Shown piece by piece: positions 14,784 through 17,564 of a stretch of 17,564 nucleotides of DNA. The notes beneath the pieces were generated by a model. It searched no databases. It worked only from the letters and a program-made list of their open reading frames with translations, and was not told the DNA's origin. Source of the stretch: Ilumatobacteraceae bacterium (GTDB taxonomy: Bacteria > Actinomycetota > Acidimicrobiia > Acidimicrobiales > Ilumatobacteraceae). The position numbers and the translations under genes are program-made. The DNA lies in NCBI GenBank assembly GCA_007117775.1, contig SKFX01000005.1, forward strand, positions 1 through 17,564. The letters run 5' to 3'. Numbering within the stretch: the stretch's first letter is position 1; each line of letters starts with the position of its first letter.

Positions 14784-15818
14784 TCAGCCGATCTCTTCGA
14801 CGAGCACCGGACGGTTCTCGCGCAGCGATTTCCACGCTGCGAGACCGAGCAGCAACGGAGCCCGACCATCGTCGAGCGTCACCGGCGAGTCGATCTCACC
14901 ACGGACCACACGAGCGAACTCGCTCCACTCGTTGATATACGTCTGGAGATATCGCTCGATGAAGAAGTACGGCACGGTGGACCCATATGAGCCCGCCACA
15001 CCGCGGCGGATGGTCGTGGTGGTCGTCGGGTTATCCGATGCCACCATGCCCGCCGAGCCGAACACCTCGACGCGCTGGTCGTAGCCGTAGACCGCTTGGC
15101 GCGAGTTGTCGATCGTGGTGATCGCACCATTGGCATGTCGCATCACGACCACTGCGGTGTCGATATCGCCAACCTCGCCGACGGCAGGGTCGATTCTCAC
15201 CGCACCGCGCGCAAAGACCTCCTCGACCTCGGATCCGGTCACGAAACGCGCCATATCGAAATCGTGGATCGTCATATCCAAGAACAATCCGCCGGAGCCC
15301 TCGAGATAGCTGATCGGGGGTGGCGCGGGATCACGACTCGTGATCCGCACGAGATGAACCTCACCCACGTCGCCGGCCATGACCTGGTCGCGAACCGAAC
15401 GGTGGCTGGTATCGAACCGGCGGTTGAAGCCGACCTGCACCGGGATCTGTGCCGCCCGAGCAGCTGCAATCCCCCGATCGGTGAGGCCCAGGTCCAGTGA
15501 CAACGGCTTCTCGACGAACGTGGGCTTACCGGCTGCAGCTGCCATCTCCAGCTGTTCGATATGCACATCGGTCGGCGAGCAGATGGCGATCGCATCGACA
15601 TCATCAGCGGCCACGACACCAGCGGGATCGTCATAGGCGCGACCGCCGAAATCGGCGACCACCGACTCCGCCGCCCCGGCCATGAAGTCATAGGCGGCGG
15701 TCAATTCCACACCCGGCACGCGCCCGGCGATGAGTTCGGCATGCATGCGCCCGATCCGACCGCATCCGAGTAGCCCGATGCGCACCATCGCTGCGTCTGG
15801 TTGATCTGGCGTACTCAT
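14784..15818 (-). CDS. iolG: Inositol 2-dehydrogenase (IolG-type Gfo/Idh/MocA oxidoreductase)
   Basis: IolG oxidises myo-inositol (or scyllo-inositol and related cyclitols) at a ring hydroxyl to the ketone, using NAD. The 344 residues contain the Rossmann motif GLLGCGRIGRMHAE (15-28), SPTDVH, the EKPLSLDL motif with catalytic Lys104, VGFNRRFD, ITSRDPAPPP, and FLDMTIHDFDMARF (179-192) with the conserved Asp181 and His185 of the active site. IDNSRQAVYGYDQRVEVFGS is strongly characteristic of inositol dehydrogenases rather than of the wider family. The ATG at 15818 overlaps the stop of the upstream desaturase-Rieske gene as ATGA, with AAAGGAG about 11 bases upstream, so the two are almost certainly co-translated. 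In this context the substrate could be a cyclitol released by the upstream oxygenase rather than free myo-inositol. Confidence 0.88.
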   Translation of the reverse strand: MSTPDQPDAAMVRIGLLGCGRIGRMHAELIAGRVPGVELTAAYDFMAGAAESVVADFGGRAYDDPAGVVAADDVDAIAICSPTDVHIEQLEMAAAAGKPTFVEKPLSLDLGLTDRGIAAARAAQIPVQVGFNRRFDTSHRSVRDQVMAGDVGEVHLVRITSRDPAPPPISYLEGSGGLFLDMTIHDFDMARFVTGSEVEEVFARGAVRIDPAVGEVGDIDTAVVVMRHANGAITTIDNSRQAVYGYDQRVEVFGSAGMVASDNPTTTTTIRRGVAGSYGSTVPYFFIERYLQTYINEWSEFARVVRGEIDSPVTLDDGRAPLLLGLAAWKSLRENRPVLVEEIG

Positions 15819-17266
15819 GGTCTCGCTGTCTCCTTTGACGCAACTCGATCAGGCGCCAGGGCGCGCCGACGGAACCGGGTCGTGATCCGGCCGCCTTCGA
15901 CTGCGATGTCATAGACCCCGAGCGCTTCGCGGACCGGTTTGCGAGTCGCGGCCCCGGTGACGACATCGAAGCGGCCGTTGTGTTTCGGGCATTCGATCTG
16001 GCCGTCGATAATCGCCCCGTCGCACAGATGCACCTCGCCATGGGTGCACAGACCGTCGGCGAGGGCCACCTGATCATCAGAGATGCGGCACAGCACATAG
16101 GTCTCGTCTCCGACGTCGACGCGGCGCAGTTCACCGACGGCGAGATCCTCGAGGGCGCCGAGATCGGCGGCACGATCACCACGCGCCCAGTGCTCCTCAC
16201 CGACATGGATCCGCTCTGGGGTGGCCCCGGTGACCTCGGGGACCTCGAGAGGGATCTCATAGTTCGGGTCGTGGCTCTGGCGGGCCAGGGTGGAGAAGAT
16301 CTCGCGATAGGCGACGAGCGTATTGGGTAGCGCCGGTGCGAGCTGATCGGCGATCGCCTCGTGGAGCTTCGGCAACGCCCGATACGGAACACTCGGGAAG
16401 ATGTGGTGCTCAACGTGATAGTTCATGTTGAGGTACAGGAACCGGAACAGCGGATTCATCTTCACCGTGCGGGTGTTCAAACGGTGGTCCAAGACGTCTT
16501 CGCGCAAACCGGCGTGCTGAGTGAGACCGAAGAAGACCATCAGCCAGGCGCCGTAGATGGTCGGCAGGCCGATGAACAACAGCGGCACGATCGACCAGGT
16601 GATCAGACTCCACAGACCGACCGCAGCGGTGATACCGACGATGACCCGCGACTCCCAGACAACGCGACGCAGTTCGCTGGCGGGAACGAAGTCCCTGGCT
16701 TCGTCGTCGATGCGGCCGACCGCGTGTTTGCACAACCGCCAGAACATCAGTGGGCCACCCTGCAGATGGGTGAAGGCGAAGACTGTCCGCGCCACATCGG
16801 GAGGGCGCTCGAACAAGATCTCGGCGTCCCGGCCCACGATGATGGTGTCGGTGTGATGGCGATGGTGCGACCAGCGCCAGACCGTCGGGCCGCGCCACAG
16901 CATGAAGCAGGCCACGTAGTAGACCGCCTCGTTCAGCCAACCAGTCCGAAACGCCGTGCCATGGCCGTGCTCATGCCATCTCGCATCGGCCGCTCCGCCA
17001 TAGAGCGCACCATAGAGCGCGAAGGCCGGGATCGCCCACCAGGTGCCGAGCGCAACCCATGCCAGCACCCCGGCGCCGACCAGGGCACTCAGCCACAGCA
17101 CGGTGTCGATCGCGGCGCGTCGATCCGAACGGGTCTGCAGTTCTCGCAACAGTGCCGGGTCGATGGTCGGCATGAACCACTCGGCATCGGCGAGGCCAGT
17201 TTCACGAGCGTGCTCGGCTTCTGGTCCGACGAGGCTGTAATCCCGTTTCATCACGTCGGTGCTCAC
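15815..17266 (-). CDS. Membrane fatty-acid-desaturase-type oxygenase fused to a C-terminal Rieske [2Fe-2S] domain (MocD-MocE-like)
   Basis: This is a 483-residue two-domain protein. Residues 1 to about 330 form a membrane di-iron desaturase/hydroxylase with histidine boxes HEHGH (98-102), HHRHH (134-138) and YHVEHH (283-288), a further His251 in TQHAGL, and hydrophobic segments at about 58-89, 112-123 and 211-248. Residues about 370-465 are a Rieske domain with CTH (407-409) and CPKHNG (426-431), the Cys-X-His / Cys-X2-His cluster ligands of ferredoxin-type Rieske proteins. Both metal centres look complete. The start is GTG at 17266, with AAGGAG (17272-17277) five bases upstream. The known rhizobial MocD and MocE are separate proteins; the fusion implies an internal electron route to the di-iron site. 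No reductase is in the window. It could instead act on a lipid or carotenoid, but its position between two Gfo/Idh genes favours a cyclitol or sugar derivative. Confidence 0.85.
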   Translation of the reverse strand: MSTDVMKRDYSLVGPEAEHARETGLADAEWFMPTIDPALLRELQTRSDRRAAIDTVLWLSALVGAGVLAWVALGTWWAIPAFALYGALYGGAADARWHEHGHGTAFRTGWLNEAVYYVACFMLWRGPTVWRWSHHRHHTDTIIVGRDAEILFERPPDVARTVFAFTHLQGGPLMFWRLCKHAVGRIDDEARDFVPASELRRVVWESRVIVGITAAVGLWSLITWSIVPLLFIGLPTIYGAWLMVFFGLTQHAGLREDVLDHRLNTRTVKMNPLFRFLYLNMNYHVEHHIFPSVPYRALPKLHEAIADQLAPALPNTLVAYREIFSTLARQSHDPNYEIPLEVPEVTGATPERIHVGEEHWARGDRAADLGALEDLAVGELRRVDVGDETYVLCRISDDQVALADGLCTHGEVHLCDGAIIDGQIECPKHNGRFDVVTGAATRKPVREALGVYDIAVEGGRITTRFRRRALAPDRVASKETARP

Positions 17267-17271
17267 GGTGT

Positions 17272-17277
17272 CTCCTT
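17272..17277 (-). promoter_or_regulatory. Shine-Dalgarno for the desaturase-Rieske fusion
   Basis: AAGGAG on the minus strand with a 5-base spacer to the GTG at 17266. It supports that start over the ATG five codons downstream and fills most of the 19-base gap to the upstream gene. Confidence 0.75.
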
Positions 17278-17285
17278 ATCGTTCG

Positions 17286-17564
17286 TCACGAGGGTTGCCC
17301 CTGCGCCGGATCGTACCCACCGTCCCCGAGCCAAGTGACATCTTGCCACGTACCGCTCCGACACGACTCCAGCCATGCCGACTGCACCGAGACGTACCTG
17401 AGTGCATCGGTGAAACTCGGGCTGTGGGCACGACCCGCTGCCACCGATGTCAAGAACTCGTAGTCCTCGATCGTCTTCATGTCCTCGTAGCCGATCGAGT
17501 TCGCATCCCCGGGCACGAAATGGCCGTGATAGGGGTATCGATCACCGGCGAACACCGTCGTGTA
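17286..17564 (-). CDS. Gfo/Idh/MocA family oxidoreductase, C-terminal fragment (cut by window edge)
   Basis: The frame is open from the window edge to a stop at 17286, giving 92 residues of a protein that starts beyond 17564. The text GDRYPYHGHFVPGDANSIGY, followed by EDMKTIEDYEFLTSVAAGR, then HSPSFTDALRYVSVQ and a final Ser-Gly-Thr-Trp, matches the usual C-terminal end of Gfo/Idh/MocA dehydrogenases: a His/Pro-rich loop, Ile-Gly-(Tyr/Trp)-Glu, a helix ending in a Gly-Arg turn, Ser-Pro-x-Phe-x-Asp-(Ala/Gly)-Leu, and the last helix. The nucleotide-binding half and catalytic residues are outside the window. It lies 19 bases upstream of the desaturase-Rieske gene on the same strand, so the two are very likely one operon, making this the second Gfo/Idh gene of the cluster. 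Confidence 0.75.
   Translation of the reverse strand, partial: YTTVFAGDRYPYHGHFVPGDANSIGYEDMKTIEDYEFLTSVAAGRAHSPSFTDALRYVSVQSAWLESCRSGTWQDVTWLGDGGYDPAQGQPS

Noticed and set aside
16361..17338. 325-codon plus-strand frame opposite the desaturase-Rieske gene
   Set aside because: Antisense shadow; the minus-strand frame has full histidine-box and Rieske motifs and a good ribosome site.

Overview
The window comes from a high-GC bacterial chromosome and reads as core genome on its left half and metabolic genes on its right half. Several things point to an actinobacterium: the order rimP-nusA-ylxR-infB-rbfA-truB-ribF with proS divergent at its head, an IF-2 with a long Lys/Ala- and Gly/Pro/Arg-rich linker, a CtpE-like P-type ATPase, and promoter -10 boxes about six bases upstream of start codons (a leaderless-transcript layout). 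Acidimicrobiia is my best guess at class level, but that is inference with low confidence. No rRNA, tRNA, IS element, prophage gene or CRISPR array was seen.

Layout. (1) Positions 1-7107, minus strand: an unbroken translation-related operon. Read 5' to 3' it is rimP, nusA, ylxR, infB, rbfA, truB and ribF, with ribF cut by the window edge. Every junction overlaps (GTGA, TGATG, or about 26-29 bases around ylxR), so translational coupling is likely throughout. (2) Positions 7108-7228: a 121-base divergent control region. It holds two back-to-back candidate -10 boxes embracing a small palindrome, plus a perfect 10-bp hairpin in the rimP leader. (3) Positions 7229-11486, plus strand: proS (prolyl-tRNA synthetase with editing insertion) and a CtpE-like cation-transporting P-type ATPase. 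A stem-loop at the ATPase stop is a candidate terminator. (4) Positions 11513-13307, minus strand: a two-gene operon of an SDR dehydrogenase followed by a MaoC double-hotdog hydratase. Together these match the two catalytic domains of a multifunctional beta-oxidation enzyme (MFE-2 type) split into separate genes. (5) Positions 13499-14761, plus strand: a geranylgeranyl-reductase-family flavoprotein (MenJ-like), probably leaderless. (6) Positions 14784-17564, minus strand: a tight operon of a Gfo/Idh/MocA oxidoreductase (only its C-terminus is in the window), a membrane desaturase/hydroxylase fused to a C-terminal Rieske [2Fe-2S] domain, and an IolG-type inositol 2-dehydrogenase.

The most interesting unit is block 6. 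The fusion pairs the two activities that are separate proteins in rhizobial rhizopine (methyl-inosamine) catabolism, a MocD-like oxygenase and a MocE-like Rieske ferredoxin. It sits between two Gfo/Idh dehydrogenases, one with strong IolG hallmarks. This suggests an oxidative O-demethylation or hydroxylation step feeding inositol-type dehydrogenation, but the substrate is unknown from sequence alone.

Secondary points of interest are the oppositely charged disordered tails on RimP and IF-2 (basic) and NusA (acidic), the mutually exclusive-looking divergent promoters between rimP and proS, and an Asp in place of the usual Glu in the M4 motif of the P-type ATPase.
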